Assembly (NCBI GenBank): GCA_013911415.1
Contig: JACETI010000007.1
Location: forward strand, 1-64,000
Direction: 5' to 3'
Source: Legionella sp.
GTDB taxonomy: Bacteria; Pseudomonadota; Gammaproteobacteria; Legionellales; Legionellaceae
Length of the DNA: 64,000 bases
Positions 9,574 to 18,049 of the stretch are shown here, in pieces (position 1 is the stretch's first letter; every line of letters begins with the position of its first letter). The position numbers and the translations under genes are program-made. The notes below the pieces were generated by a model, which made no database searches, was not told where the DNA came from, and saw only the letters and a list, made by a program, of their open reading frames with translations.

Positions 9574-10562
9574 GGGCCCTCGTAGCGCTTCACGGTTTGA
9601 TCGATCGCACCGAAGAGCGACTCACCTTTTTTATTCAGCATTTCAATACGAACGGTGTCTCCGAAAGCCATGAAGGGTGTTTCAGGGGTGCCCTTATCAA
9701 TGGTTTCGAGCATTCTTTTTTCCGCGATACATGAGGATCCTAAACTTCGATCACAATTTGAAACAGTGCCCGAGCCAACGATTGTACCCGCAGACAATGC
9801 ACGCGTTTTAGCCGCATGGGCGATGAGCATTGGAAACGAGAAAGTCATGTCAACCCCAGCATTTGGCTTGCCAAACAACTCCTCATTTAAAAAACTCAGC
9901 AAGGGAAGATGAACCCGCTCTCCATCCCAAGCATCTTCAAGTTCATCAGGTGTAATCGCCACCGGCGAAAAGCTGCTGGAGGGTTTTGACTGAAAAAACC
10001 CAAAACCTTTCGCTAATTCTCCCGGAATTAAATGACGGAGTGAAACGTCGTTTACCAGCATAAAAAGACGTATATGTTTAGCTGCTTCTGTCGCTGTTAC
10101 CCCCATAGGTACCCTATCAGTGACAACGGCGACCTCTGCTTCAAAGTCGATACCGTAGGCTACATCTGCAACCAATATCGGTTCGCGAGGTGCTAAGAAT
10201 TGATCGGATCCCCCCTGATACATCAATGGATTAGTCCAAAAATCGGCTGGCATTTCTGCACCACGGGCTTTTCTAACCAATTCGACATGGTTAACATAGG
10301 CACTGCCGTCAGCCCATTGAAAAGCGCGTGGCAGCGGTGAAACCATTTGCATCGGGTCAAATATAAAGCTATCTGCAACCTCCCCTTGATTTAAGGCTTG
10401 ATAGGCTGCTTTTAAGGGTGCTTCCACCATATGCCAATGATCCAGCGCCCATTGTAAGGTTTTGGCAATGTGAGGTACTTGTATAGCTTTCATAAGCTTA
10501 CGATCCACTACGCATAGGATACCATCGAAGCTACCCTCTGCTTTTAAGCTTGCCAGTTTCAT
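9567..10562 (-). CDS. fahA: Fumarylacetoacetate hydrolase (fumarylacetoacetase)
   Basis: Hydrolyses fumarylacetoacetate to fumarate and acetoacetate, the last step of tyrosine degradation. The 331-aa protein is the short bacterial form. Metal- and substrate-site segments of the FAH fold are visible: YGIDFEAEVAVVTD, LVNDVSLRHLIP, KPSSSFSPVAITPDEL and AGTIVGSGTVSN. It starts within the last base of hppD and overlaps maiA by 7 bp. Acetoacetate produced here could be used by the acetoacetyl-CoA synthetase at 35.7 kb. Confidence 0.93.
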   Translation of the reverse strand: MKLASLKAEGSFDGILCVVDRKLMKAIQVPHIAKTLQWALDHWHMVEAPLKAAYQALNQGEVADSFIFDPMQMVSPLPRAFQWADGSAYVNHVELVRKARGAEMPADFWTNPLMYQGGSDQFLAPREPILVADVAYGIDFEAEVAVVTDRVPMGVTATEAAKHIRLFMLVNDVSLRHLIPGELAKGFGFFQSKPSSSFSPVAITPDELEDAWDGERVHLPLLSFLNEELFGKPNAGVDMTFSFPMLIAHAAKTRALSAGTIVGSGTVSNCDRSLGSSCIAEKRMLETIDKGTPETPFMAFGDTVRIEMLNKKGESLFGAIDQTVKRYEGPC

Positions 10563-11647
10563 TATAAACCTTCAGGCAATGAGGATGATTCTGTCTTCGC
10601 AAGAACACCTCGTTTTAGTTGATCACGTTCAATGGCTTCGAATAACGCTTGAAAGTTGCCTTCACCAAATCCTTCGTTACCACGTCGTTGAATGATTTCA
10701 AAAAAAACAGGGCCAAAAAGATTTTCTGTAAAGATTTGTAAAAGTAGACCTGCTTTAGGCGTAATCTCTCCGTCAATAAGAATACGTTCTTCGTTAAGTT
10801 TAGCCAGGGGTTCTTTATGCCAAGGGATGCGAGCTTCAATCATTTCATAGTATGTATCTGGCACCTCTAAAAATCGAACGCCTTGTTCCCTTAAACCATG
10901 GACGGTTTGATAAATGTTATCTGTTCCAAGTGCAATGTGCTGGATGCCTTCGCCATGGTAATCCCGTAGAAATTCTTCGATTTGCGAAATATCATCTTTT
11001 GATTCGTTTAAAGGGATCTTAATTTTCCCGCATGGGCTTGATAAAGCGCGGCTTATCAAACCTGTCATCTGACCTTTGATATTAAAAAAACGAATTTCGT
11101 GAAAGTTAAAAATAGACGCATAAAATTCTGCCCATTTATCCATGTTGCCACGGTAAACATTATGCGTTAAATGATCGATATAAGTGAGACCAGCTCCCTC
11201 ATGGGAAAGAGGTAATTTAGGTCTCGCCTTCCAATGGTGGGCAAACGGCTGGTCACTTTCATCCACAAAATAAATAACACTGCCACCGATTGCTTGAATA
11301 CCAAGTAAGCCATGATGTGCATGTTCACAATCTTCAAAGGGTTGTGCACCATGATTTAAAGCATGTTGATAGGCACGTTGTGCGTTCTTGACCCGAAATC
11401 CCATTGCACAGGCACCCGCGCCATGCACGGCTGCATGCTCTGCCGCTTGGGTCTTTGAGGCACCATTGACAATAAACTGAATGCCTCCTTGCTGATAAAG
11501 ACTGATATCTTCTGTTAGATGGGTGGCTGTTAGATAAAATCCCATCTGATCAAATTGCTTTTTTAGAAACGTTGCGTCGGGTGCAGAAAACTCTAAAAAG
11601 GCAAACCCATCGCAGCCACAGGGATTATATTCCTTATCGTGATTCAT
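10562..11647 (-). CDS. hppD: 4-hydroxyphenylpyruvate dioxygenase
   Basis: Fe(II) dioxygenase converting 4-hydroxyphenylpyruvate to homogentisate; in Legionella the equivalent enzyme is legiolysin (Lly), the source of pyomelanin. The 361-aa protein has two VOC-fold halves. The iron triad is in place: His162 (LTHNV), His237 (GIQHIAL) and Glu317 (FFEII). The C-terminal gating helix FGEGNFQALFEAIERDQ is intact. ATG 11647 has AAGGAG/AAGGA sequences upstream. The 48-nt gap to the O-methyltransferase contains a 6-bp inverted repeat. No homogentisate dioxygenase gene lies in the window. Confidence 0.95.
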   Translation of the reverse strand: MNHDKEYNPCGCDGFAFLEFSAPDATFLKKQFDQMGFYLTATHLTEDISLYQQGGIQFIVNGASKTQAAEHAAVHGAGACAMGFRVKNAQRAYQHALNHGAQPFEDCEHAHHGLLGIQAIGGSVIYFVDESDQPFAHHWKARPKLPLSHEGAGLTYIDHLTHNVYRGNMDKWAEFYASIFNFHEIRFFNIKGQMTGLISRALSSPCGKIKIPLNESKDDISQIEEFLRDYHGEGIQHIALGTDNIYQTVHGLREQGVRFLEVPDTYYEMIEARIPWHKEPLAKLNEERILIDGEITPKAGLLLQIFTENLFGPVFFEIIQRRGNEGFGEGNFQALFEAIERDQLKRGVLAKTESSSLPEGL

Positions 11648-11695
11648 ATCCTTAGCTCCTTTGTAGCGATTTTGGTAATCCCCAAAAATTACCTA

Positions 11696-12370
11696 TTAAC
11701 GCTCATTAAACATCCGTTTTTTTTGAATCAGAAATAAACCATCAGCAATAGAAACAAGCGAGACATCGACACGTTTGTCCTGCTTGATATATTCATTGAG
11801 TCGTCGAATTTCAAGTGTTTTTTGATTGGTATCTGTCGGATCAATGACTTGCCCTTCCCAAAGTACATTGTCAATAGCAATCATTCCGTTCGTACTTAAT
11901 AAGGTCAATGCCAGCTCATAATATTGGCAATAATTTGCTTTGTCGGCATCAATAAAAATGAAATCAAAAGAAGATGCGTAGCCTTCATGCAATAAATTTT
12001 TTAGCGTCGTTAAAGCAGGTCCCAGCCTCAGCTGAATTTTTTTATCTTGTTTAGCTCTTTGCCAAAAAGCAGTGGCCATTGCCGTAGAGTCTTCGCTAAT
12101 ATCGCAAGTAACGACTCGACCATCTTCGGGCAGAGCCAGCGCCATTGCAAGAGCGCTATAACCTGTGAAGGTACCCAATTCCAGGACTGTTTTTGCACCA
12201 ATTAAACGAATAAGAAATTGCATAAATTGCCCTTGATCCGGGGCAATCTGCATTTGCGCAGCAGGTAGTGCCGCTGTTTCTTTACGTAATGCCTGTAACG
12301 TTGGATCTTCGCGAAGTGAAACATCCAAGAGATAATCGTATAAAGCAGGACTTAACGTTAAATTTTTCAT
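11696..12370 (-). CDS. SAM-dependent O-methyltransferase (caffeoyl-CoA/catechol type)
   Basis: Class I methyltransferase of the cation-dependent O-methyltransferase family (224 aa). Visible: SAM-binding motif I VLELGTFTGYSALAMALALP (about residues 79-98), acidic motif VVTCDIS, and metal/catechol site FIDADKANYCQYY with IDNVLWEG. The start overlaps the dehydrogenase stop by 4 bp, so the two are coupled. Family members methylate catechols, caffeoyl-CoA or other vicinal diols; the substrate here is unknown. Its place beside hppD makes a dihydroxy aromatic such as homogentisate-derived or catechol-like compounds an option, but that is a guess. Confidence 0.88.
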   Translation of the reverse strand: MKNLTLSPALYDYLLDVSLREDPTLQALRKETAALPAAQMQIAPDQGQFMQFLIRLIGAKTVLELGTFTGYSALAMALALPEDGRVVTCDISEDSTAMATAFWQRAKQDKKIQLRLGPALTTLKNLLHEGYASSFDFIFIDADKANYCQYYELALTLLSTNGMIAIDNVLWEGQVIDPTDTNQKTLEIRRLNEYIKQDKRVDVSLVSIADGLFLIQKKRMFNER

Positions 12371-13434
12371 CGTTGCTCAGCAAGTTTCTCCGCAGCCATC
12401 GCATCTGCGATTTCATTGGTTGGGCAATTTTCAAGTTGAGAGCGCCTGAAAATTTCTTGCAAGGAATTTGAAATACCTTCAAGTTGTGACGCTAACTCAC
12501 CGGGAAGTTTCAAATATTGGCTCGCAGCAAAAATTAATCCGCCTGCGTTAATTACATAATCAGGGGCATAAAGAATGCCTTTTTCATGTAGCATCTGACC
12601 ATGGTAAGTGTGCGCCAATTGGTTATTCGCAGAACCAGCAACAATAGTAGTTTGCAATTGAGGAATGGTTTGATCATTTAAGATCCCACCCAATGCACAA
12701 GGTGCAAATACGTCGCAAGCAATCGTGTGGATATGCTCTGAAGGAACCGGGATAGCACCAAAGGTCTTAACAGCTTGATCGACCCGCTCAGGATTGATAT
12801 CGGATACCGATAATCGCACACCTAAAGCATGCAGATATTCGGCTAATACATAACCAACATGACCCAACCCCTGTATAGCAACGTGCAAACCATTTAAGCT
12901 ATCTTTACCCAGTTTGAAGGCAGTAGCCACTTCAATCCCTTTCAATACACCCATAGCCGTGTGTGGTGATGGATCGCCACCATATCGTGATAAACTTGCA
13001 ACGTAAGGCGTATGTTGTGCAATGATATCCATGTCACTTAATTGGGTGCCACTGTCTAAAGCAGTGATATAACGACCTCCGAGTTCATTAACGAATTTGC
13101 CGAAGGCATGCAAATATCCTGCGCGATAATAGGGTTCAGGTGGCCGAATAATCACCGCCTTGCCTCCACCGAGGGGTAAATTAACGGAAGCTGCTTTATA
13201 GCTCATGCCACGTGCTAACCGCATTGCATCGTACAAAGCGCTAAACGAATTCGGATATTCAATAAAGCGACACCCACCCAGCGCAGGACCAAGTTTTGTA
13301 CTATGAATCGCGATGATAGCTTTCATACCGGTAGCTTGATCGACGCGAAAATGCAAATCGCCAAAACCATGCGCTAAAGCATAATCTAAAAAATTTTCTT
13401 CCGTAATAGCAGGCATCTGTAAATCAATCATCAT
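12367..13434 (-). CDS. Leucine/phenylalanine-type amino-acid dehydrogenase (Glu/Leu/Phe/Val family)
   Basis: NAD-dependent oxidative deamination of an amino acid to its 2-oxo acid. The 355-aa protein has the N-terminal catalytic domain with LGPALGGCRF and the lysine loop PLGGGKAVI, then a Rossmann domain with the dinucleotide motif GLGHVGYVLAE. Length fits leucine dehydrogenase (about 350-365). The family includes phenylalanine dehydrogenases that give phenylpyruvate or 4-hydroxyphenylpyruvate; because hppD lies in the same operon, tyrosine or phenylalanine could be the real substrate, though leucine/valine is the default assignment. ATG 13434 has AGGAG nine bases upstream. Confidence 0.88.
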   Translation of the reverse strand: MMIDLQMPAITEENFLDYALAHGFGDLHFRVDQATGMKAIIAIHSTKLGPALGGCRFIEYPNSFSALYDAMRLARGMSYKAASVNLPLGGGKAVIIRPPEPYYRAGYLHAFGKFVNELGGRYITALDSGTQLSDMDIIAQHTPYVASLSRYGGDPSPHTAMGVLKGIEVATAFKLGKDSLNGLHVAIQGLGHVGYVLAEYLHALGVRLSVSDINPERVDQAVKTFGAIPVPSEHIHTIACDVFAPCALGGILNDQTIPQLQTTIVAGSANNQLAHTYHGQMLHEKGILYAPDYVINAGGLIFAASQYLKLPGELASQLEGISNSLQEIFRRSQLENCPTNEIADAMAAEKLAEQR

Positions 13435-13456
13435 AATTATGCACTCCTAAAAAAAA

Positions 13457-13726
13457 CTATTCAGGAACGTATCCAGCAGGTTTGTCTGATCCCTGTCCGA
13501 AAAGATACTTATCCATCTCCGTCTGTAAAAACTCACGTGCCTTTGGATCAACTAAGCTCAAGCGATATTCGTTAATCAACATTGTCTGGTGGGCTAACCA
13601 CATTTGCCAAGCTTCTTTAGAGATATGCTCAAAAATTTTTACCCCCAATGGCCCAGGAAAAGGGGGCTTTTCAAAGCCTTCTTTCTCTGCATTTAATTTC
13701 ACACATAAAATTTGTCTTGACATCAT
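13457..13726 (-). CDS. yggX: Fe(2+)-trafficking / oxidative-damage protection protein YggX
   Basis: Small YggX-family protein (89 aa) linked to iron handling and Fe-S cluster protection. The family hallmarks are visible: the N-terminal cysteine in QILCVKL, the [20 protein letters not shown] segment, the nearly invariant [10 protein letters not shown], and the C-terminal [14 protein letters not shown]. In E. coli yggX is cotranscribed with mutY; here mutY is 34 kb away, and yggX instead heads the amino-acid degradation operon, 22 nt before the dehydrogenase. Iron protection fits with the iron enzyme HppD downstream, though that link is inference. Confidence 0.93.
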   Translation of the reverse strand: MMSRQILCVKLNAEKEGFEKPPFPGPLGVKIFEHISKEAWQMWLAHQTMLINEYRLSLVDPKAREFLQTEMDKYLFGQGSDKPAGYVPE

Positions 13727-13858
13727 TTTCTCTTCTTACACTTGTTACACTAGGGGCAATAAAAAGTGTGTGTTAGTCGTTCAGCTAAGCCCTCGTTAAG
13801 ATCGCTTAGCCGATATGTTTATACCAATTTGTCTAATCAACTTAGTGAGTGAGTACGA

Positions 13859-15496
13859 TTACATATTAACGTAATGAGGCCCACCGCCTCCTTCAGGCGC
13901 AGTCCAAATAATGTTCTGGCGCGGATCTTTAATATCACAAGTCTTACAATGAATGCAATTCGCTGCATTGATCTGCAGTCTTACGTTATCACCTTCAGGA
14001 ATAATTTCATAAACTTTTGCAGGGCAATAGCGTGTTTCGGGTGATGCATATTGTTGGTAGTTAACTTCGATTGCAAGGTTTGGATTATGTAACTTTAAGT
14101 GACAGGGTTGATTTTCTTCATGATGGGTATTGGTTAAATACACCGATGAAAGCTTATCAAAAGTAAGCATCCCATCGGGAACCGGATAGTTAATTTTCTT
14201 GGCCTGAGAAGCTAATTGTAAAGATGCATGATCGATAGCGTGCTGAAGAGTCCATGGTGAACGACCGTGGGTAATGTAGGTTTCAAAGGCAGCATTTGCA
14301 AGTCCCACCCATAAACCATGCCTAAACCCAGGGCGAACGTTTCTCACATAATACAATTCTTTCGCAAGCCAAGATTGTTTTAACTTTTCTGGATATTTTT
14401 TTAACTCAATCGGAGCATCCGCCTCTTTCTCTAATTGAGTTAATGCTTCAAAACAGGCCTCTGCAGCAAGCATTCCGGAATGCATAGCGGTATGGACGCC
14501 CTTAATTTTAGGTACGTTTAAGAAACCTGCTGCATCGCCAATTAAAGCGCCACCTGGAAAAGTGAGTTTTGGTATGGATTGCCAACCACCTTCATTCAAT
14601 GCTCTCGCACCGTAGCTTATCCGCTCTCCCTCTTTCAAAAGATTTGACAACAACGGGTGGGTTTTTAGGCGTTGCATTTCTTCAAAAGGATCTAGCCAGG
14701 GATTTTGATAATCGAGGCCCACAACCAATCCAACCGAAACGCGCTCTTCGGAGAAATGATAGATAAATGAGCCACCATAGGTGTGCCTATTAAGCGGCCA
14801 ACCAATTGTATGGGTCACACTTCCGAGTTGATGATGCTTAGGTGAAATTTGCCATATTTCTTTGATACCTAGCGCGTAGGTTTGTGGTTGGACATTATCA
14901 CGTAAATAAAAACGTCGCATTAAACTTTCGCTTAATTGCCCACGACATCCTTCTGCGAAGAGCGTTTGTTTGGCATGCAAATGCATGCCTGGTTGATAGT
15001 GGGCTGTTTTATGGCCGGCTTTATCTACACCGACCTCTCCGGTCGAAACACCCAACACTTGACCTTCTGTATTATAAAGAATATTTGTCGCAGGAAATCC
15101 TGGATAAATTTCGCAACCTAATGCCTCTGCTTGTGCTGCTAAAAACTCACATAATGCGCCTAGACTGATAATGTAATTGCCATGATTACGCATGGGTTTC
15201 GGCGTTGGTAGACGATAAGCATGCCGTTTGGTCAACCAATAAAACTTATCTTCTTTAACCTCTGTATCCAGCGGTGCCTCTTGCCAAGAAGTTGGTAAAA
15301 GTGTTTGTAGACTGCGAGGTTCTAAAACTGCGCCGGAAAGAATATGAGCGCCTACTTGCGCGCCCTTCTCCAAAATACACACTCGAAGGGATTGATTCGC
15401 TTGTGCAGCTAATTGCTGTATTTTAATTGCAGCAGATAAGCCTGCAGGCCCTGCTCCAACGATGATCACATCATATTCCATCACTTCATGTTGCAC
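13859..15496 (-). CDS. Electron-transfer flavoprotein-ubiquinone oxidoreductase
   Basis: Membrane-associated FAD and 4Fe-4S enzyme passing electrons from ETF (fatty-acid and amino-acid dehydrogenation) to ubiquinone. An FAD-binding motif VGAGPAGLSAA lies near the N-terminus, a second FAD segment GGALIGDAAGFLN lies mid-protein, and the C-terminal ferredoxin-like domain has CIHCKTCDIKDPRQNI with an upstream CPAKVYE cysteine, giving the four cluster ligands. The start is set by an AAGGAG at 15502-15507, five bases before GTG 15496 (545 aa). An upstream TTG at 15526 and an ATG at 15481 are alternatives. Single gene, divergent from the DNA glycosylase. Confidence 0.93.
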   Translation of the reverse strand: MQHEVMEYDVIIVGAGPAGLSAAIKIQQLAAQANQSLRVCILEKGAQVGAHILSGAVLEPRSLQTLLPTSWQEAPLDTEVKEDKFYWLTKRHAYRLPTPKPMRNHGNYIISLGALCEFLAAQAEALGCEIYPGFPATNILYNTEGQVLGVSTGEVGVDKAGHKTAHYQPGMHLHAKQTLFAEGCRGQLSESLMRRFYLRDNVQPQTYALGIKEIWQISPKHHQLGSVTHTIGWPLNRHTYGGSFIYHFSEERVSVGLVVGLDYQNPWLDPFEEMQRLKTHPLLSNLLKEGERISYGARALNEGGWQSIPKLTFPGGALIGDAAGFLNVPKIKGVHTAMHSGMLAAEACFEALTQLEKEADAPIELKKYPEKLKQSWLAKELYYVRNVRPGFRHGLWVGLANAAFETYITHGRSPWTLQHAIDHASLQLASQAKKINYPVPDGMLTFDKLSSVYLTNTHHEENQPCHLKLHNPNLAIEVNYQQYASPETRYCPAKVYEIIPEGDNVRLQINAANCIHCKTCDIKDPRQNIIWTAPEGGGGPHYVNM

Positions 15497-15590
15497 GCAA
15501 ACTCCTTGCTTATAACGTATTATCAAAGGGTGAGAATTGCTGAATAATGATCGCTTTTCTTATCGTTAAGATCAAGGTATCCTTTTACTG

Positions 15591-16148
15591 ATGCAGAAAT
15601 TAATGCGTGAATTCTACGATCGCGATACCGTAGAAGTAGCAAAAGACCTTCTAGGAAAGTTTTTGATTCGAGAGGCCCCTTTCGGACGCCAGATCGGTCG
15701 AATCGTTGAGGTAGAAGCCTACACAGGCTCACATGATTTAGCCTGTCATACATCAAAAGGCCTGACACCCCGTACCCAAGTGATGTTTGGTCCTCCGGGC
15801 TATGCATACGTTTATTTAATCTATGGTTTACATTATTGCTTGAACGTAGTTACAGAAAACCAAGGTAAAGGTTGTGCCGTATTACTTCGTGCACTAGAAC
15901 CCATTCAAAATATATCCACACGCACTCAAGGCCCTGGGCTTTTATGTAAAGCATTAAGCATTGATAAATCTTTCAACGGTCATGATTTTTTAAGTGACAC
16001 ACTTTTTATTGCAGACGATCTTACAGCCCATAACGACAGGCCCATCGTTGTAAGCCGCCCCCGAATCGGGGTTGCTTATGCTAAAGAATGGGCAGATAAA
16101 CTATTAAGATTTTACTTGAAAGATAATCCCTTTGTGTCTAAACGATAG
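15591..16148 (+). CDS. 3-methyladenine DNA glycosylase (AAG/MPG family)
   Basis: Excises alkylated purines (3-methyladenine, hypoxanthine) in base-excision repair. The 185-aa protein is the compact bacterial AAG type: REFYDRDTVEVAKDLLGK start, the catalytic-site segment GRIVEVEAYTGSHDLACHT with the activating Glu, MFGPPGYAYVYLIYGLHYCLNV (DNA-intercalating tyrosine region), and a conserved TQGPGLLCKAL close to the C-terminus. It stands alone between two divergent or unrelated genes. The family is patchily distributed in gammaproteobacteria, so horizontal origin is possible. Confidence 0.93.
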   Translation: MQKLMREFYDRDTVEVAKDLLGKFLIREAPFGRQIGRIVEVEAYTGSHDLACHTSKGLTPRTQVMFGPPGYAYVYLIYGLHYCLNVVTENQGKGCAVLLRALEPIQNISTRTQGPGLLCKALSIDKSFNGHDFLSDTLFIADDLTAHNDRPIVVSRPRIGVAYAKEWADKLLRFYLKDNPFVSKR

Positions 16149-16342
16149 GCCTCTGACGTCCTTTAGATGTTATTTTGTTCTCAGTACTACAATTGTAATT
16201 TAAAAAAGTACTCCAATCATTAGGACCAATAGATTGAAATAATTCGCTAGCTTTATATTTTTCAAAAACAATAGTGACAAATAATTCAATAATGTAGCTT
16301 ATATAGCTATGATTGAAGCTTATTTGGCTTCATAAGAAAATT

Positions 16343-16921
16343 ATGTTAGATACCTCAATATTATTTTCTGAATATCGGCGACGTGTACTTGGTCTTTTAC
16401 TGCTACATCCTGATGAGCGCTACCATGTCCGAGAGATTGCAAGATTAACAAGCACGACCGCAGGCACGCTTCATCGAGAACTATCCAAGCTTGCTAAGGC
16501 TAACGTACTATTACGCGAGATCAGTGGTAATCAAGTCTACTATCAAGCTAATCGTAATTTACCCATTTACCCAGAACTTACCAGCATTTTGAAAAAAACG
16601 TCTGGTTTGGTGGATGTTTTATTTAATTCGCTAGCACCATTAACTGAAAAAATCGAAGTGGCTTGCGTTTTTGGTTCGGTGGCAAAGGGAACTGAAAATC
16701 TGGGCTCTGATATCGATGTGCTCGTAATTGGCGACATCGATTTTACAGAAATAGCAACCACTCTTTATGCTGCTCAAATCAGTTTAAGACGAGAAATTAA
16801 TCCAAAAATATATTCACGAGAACAATGGGACGAATGTTTACAAAAACAACAGCTCTTCATGCAAGAAATTTTAAATCATTCTAAGCTATTTATCATCGGG
16901 ACTGAACATGACCTTGGATAA
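16343..16921 (+). CDS. Winged-helix plus minimal nucleotidyltransferase (MNT) protein
   Basis: A 192-aa fusion of an N-terminal winged-helix DNA-binding region (residues about 5-75: HVREIARLTSTTAGTLHRELSKL) and a C-terminal pol-beta-type minimal nucleotidyltransferase with the GS-x-DxD signature in VFGSVAKGTENLGSDIDVLVIG. MNT proteins usually pair with HEPN proteins as toxin-antitoxin modules, the MNT being the antitoxin that AMPylates the HEPN toxin. The next small ORF overlaps its end by 14 bp. ATG 16343 is preferred over a TTG at 16313. The winged helix suggests autoregulation. Confidence 0.85.
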   Translation: MLDTSILFSEYRRRVLGLLLLHPDERYHVREIARLTSTTAGTLHRELSKLAKANVLLREISGNQVYYQANRNLPIYPELTSILKKTSGLVDVLFNSLAPLTEKIEVACVFGSVAKGTENLGSDIDVLVIGDIDFTEIATTLYAAQISLRREINPKIYSREQWDECLQKQQLFMQEILNHSKLFIIGTEHDLG

Positions 16922-17126
16922 TTTGATTGGTATCAGCCTGGAAAAGATAATACCTCAGTTAGATGCAATAAAACGACTTTTGCATGCTGCAGAATGCAAT
17001 ATTGTGGATTATTCAGGGGATATTGTTCCTGAGAGCACAGTAGAAACCTGTATTGTTCAAGCAGAAGCATTTTTAAGCAATTTTAAAAAACCGCTAAGAA
17101 TTAATGAACTACCGAATAAGCCATAA
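16908..17126 (+). CDS. Small HEPN-like partner of the nucleotidyltransferase, apparently truncated
   Basis: This 72-aa ORF overlaps the nucleotidyltransferase end by 14 bp. Residues 20-60 (IKRLLHAAECNIVDYSGD, then ESTVETCIVQAEAFL) resemble the first helices of HEPN proteins that accompany wHTH-MNT antitoxins, which often read RLLxAAExxLxDA followed by a long helix. The later helix and the usual R-x(4-6)-H RNase motif are missing, so it may be a decayed toxin or an unrelated small partner. Nothing recognisable of the missing part was seen in the 396 bases downstream. Confidence 0.55.
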   Translation: MTLDNLIGISLEKIIPQLDAIKRLLHAAECNIVDYSGDIVPESTVETCIVQAEAFLSNFKKPLRINELPNKP

Positions 17127-17522
17127 AACACATCCGAAGTCAGAGGACCTCCAAGTATTAAATGACATCATACTGATTAAATCTTGAAAATAAGACATCG
17201 AAGAATGTTTTGTCTGTAAGTTATTCAAGCAGCCATGAAATGTTTTTTGTACTGAAAGAAGTTCTTATCGATTGAAAAACATCACATTGTCTGAAGATAA
17301 TGGACTCAGCTCACTCCTTGATAATTACATGATTCTTCCTAAAAATCGGCAATCCTATCCAAATCGATTCAATTACAAAGGAAAGTTGATGAGGATGAAA
17401 AGATTGCGCCCAGCACAGAAAATCACATGTAAGCAATCCAATGCTTAGTTAAAAGAAGCATTGGATCTATAACATCAACTATTGCTTTAAAGCTTAGATG
17501 CTAAAATGCAGCGTTTTGTGAA
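17127..17522. other. Intergenic gap with one perfect hairpin, no gene seen
   Basis: No convincing coding frame lies between the HEPN-like ORF and rpsT; the best open stretch (roughly 50 codons near 17290-17450) has no start signal or recognisable product. The gap may hold remnants of the nucleotidyltransferase module. The only structure seen is the hairpin at 17436-17466. Confidence 0.5.
17436..17466 (-). terminator. 11-bp perfect hairpin downstream of rpsT, no U-tract
   Basis: ATCCAATGCTT (17436-17446) pairs perfectly with AAGCATTGGAT (17456-17466) around a 9-nt loop. It lies about 57 nt beyond the rpsT stop on the minus strand. No T-run follows on either strand; it may end or protect the short rpsT mRNA. 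Confidence 0.45.
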
Positions 17523-17801
17523 TTAAGCAGATGCTACTTGAGACAAAGATTTAACACGTGCAACAAGCCTGCTTTTAATTCGAGCAGCTTTATTTTTGTG
17601 TATTAACCCTTTTCCTGCTGCTTTATCAAGAATTGGTTGTGCTTTGTTGTAAGCTGCCAACGCTTCTTCTTGGTTACCGAGTTCAACCGCTTTGAGTACT
17701 TTTTTCACAAAAGTACGATACATAGAACGCGCACTCATATTGTGTTGACGCAACTTTACGTTTTGACGTGCACGCTTGATGGCGGATTTAATATTAGCCA
17801 C
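17523..17801 (-). CDS. rpsT: 30S ribosomal protein S20
   Basis: Primary 16S rRNA-binding protein of the small subunit, also a substrate of non-canonical start control in E. coli. The 92-aa protein begins ANIKSAIKRARQ and is Lys/Arg/Ala-rich with the usual helical pattern; AAGKGLIHKNKAARIKSRL is the conserved C-terminal signature. The GTG at 17801 is preceded by GGAG at a suitable distance and gives the canonical MANIKSA start; an in-frame TTG six bases upstream would add two residues. A non-ATG start is typical for rpsT. Confidence 0.97.
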   Translation of the reverse strand: MANIKSAIKRARQNVKLRQHNMSARSMYRTFVKKVLKAVELGNQEEALAAYNKAQPILDKAAGKGLIHKNKAARIKSRLVARVKSLSQVASA

Positions 17802-17821
17802 TAACAAATCTCCGAACTGCT

Positions 17822-17850
17822 ATTATAGAAAGATGCACCAATTTTAATAA
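17822..17850 (-). promoter_or_regulatory. rpsT promoter
   Basis: On the minus strand TTATTA (17845-17850, 4 of 6 to -35) and a perfect TATAAT (17822-17827) are separated by 17 bp. The predicted start lies near 17815, giving a short leader before the GTG. Confidence 0.55.
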
Positions 17851-18049
17851 GCTACTGCATTCAATGCAAGAGGCTTTTGTCTGCGCTAAAAGCTTACAAA
17901 AGTTAGAACGCTTTAGGGACATTAAAAGGTACGTTAATAGAGCATTGTAACCAAAGCCTTCTTTTAAGCAAGATGGCTCATGGGTATTATCTCACATTTT
18001 GCTTTTTATTGTAATTTTTACACAACGCTTAACAAAGATAATTACATTT

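Noticed and set aside
11674-11693. GGTAAT...ATTACC inverted repeat between the O-methyltransferase and hppD
   Set aside because: Only six base pairs with an 8-nt loop; too weak to call an operator or terminator.
13787-13811. GCTAAG...CTTAGC inverted repeat after ETF-QO
   Set aside because: Six-bp stem with a long loop and no T-run; not distinguishable from chance.
15523-15807. 94-codon minus-strand frame
   Set aside because: It is antisense to the conserved N-terminal half of the 3-methyladenine glycosylase.
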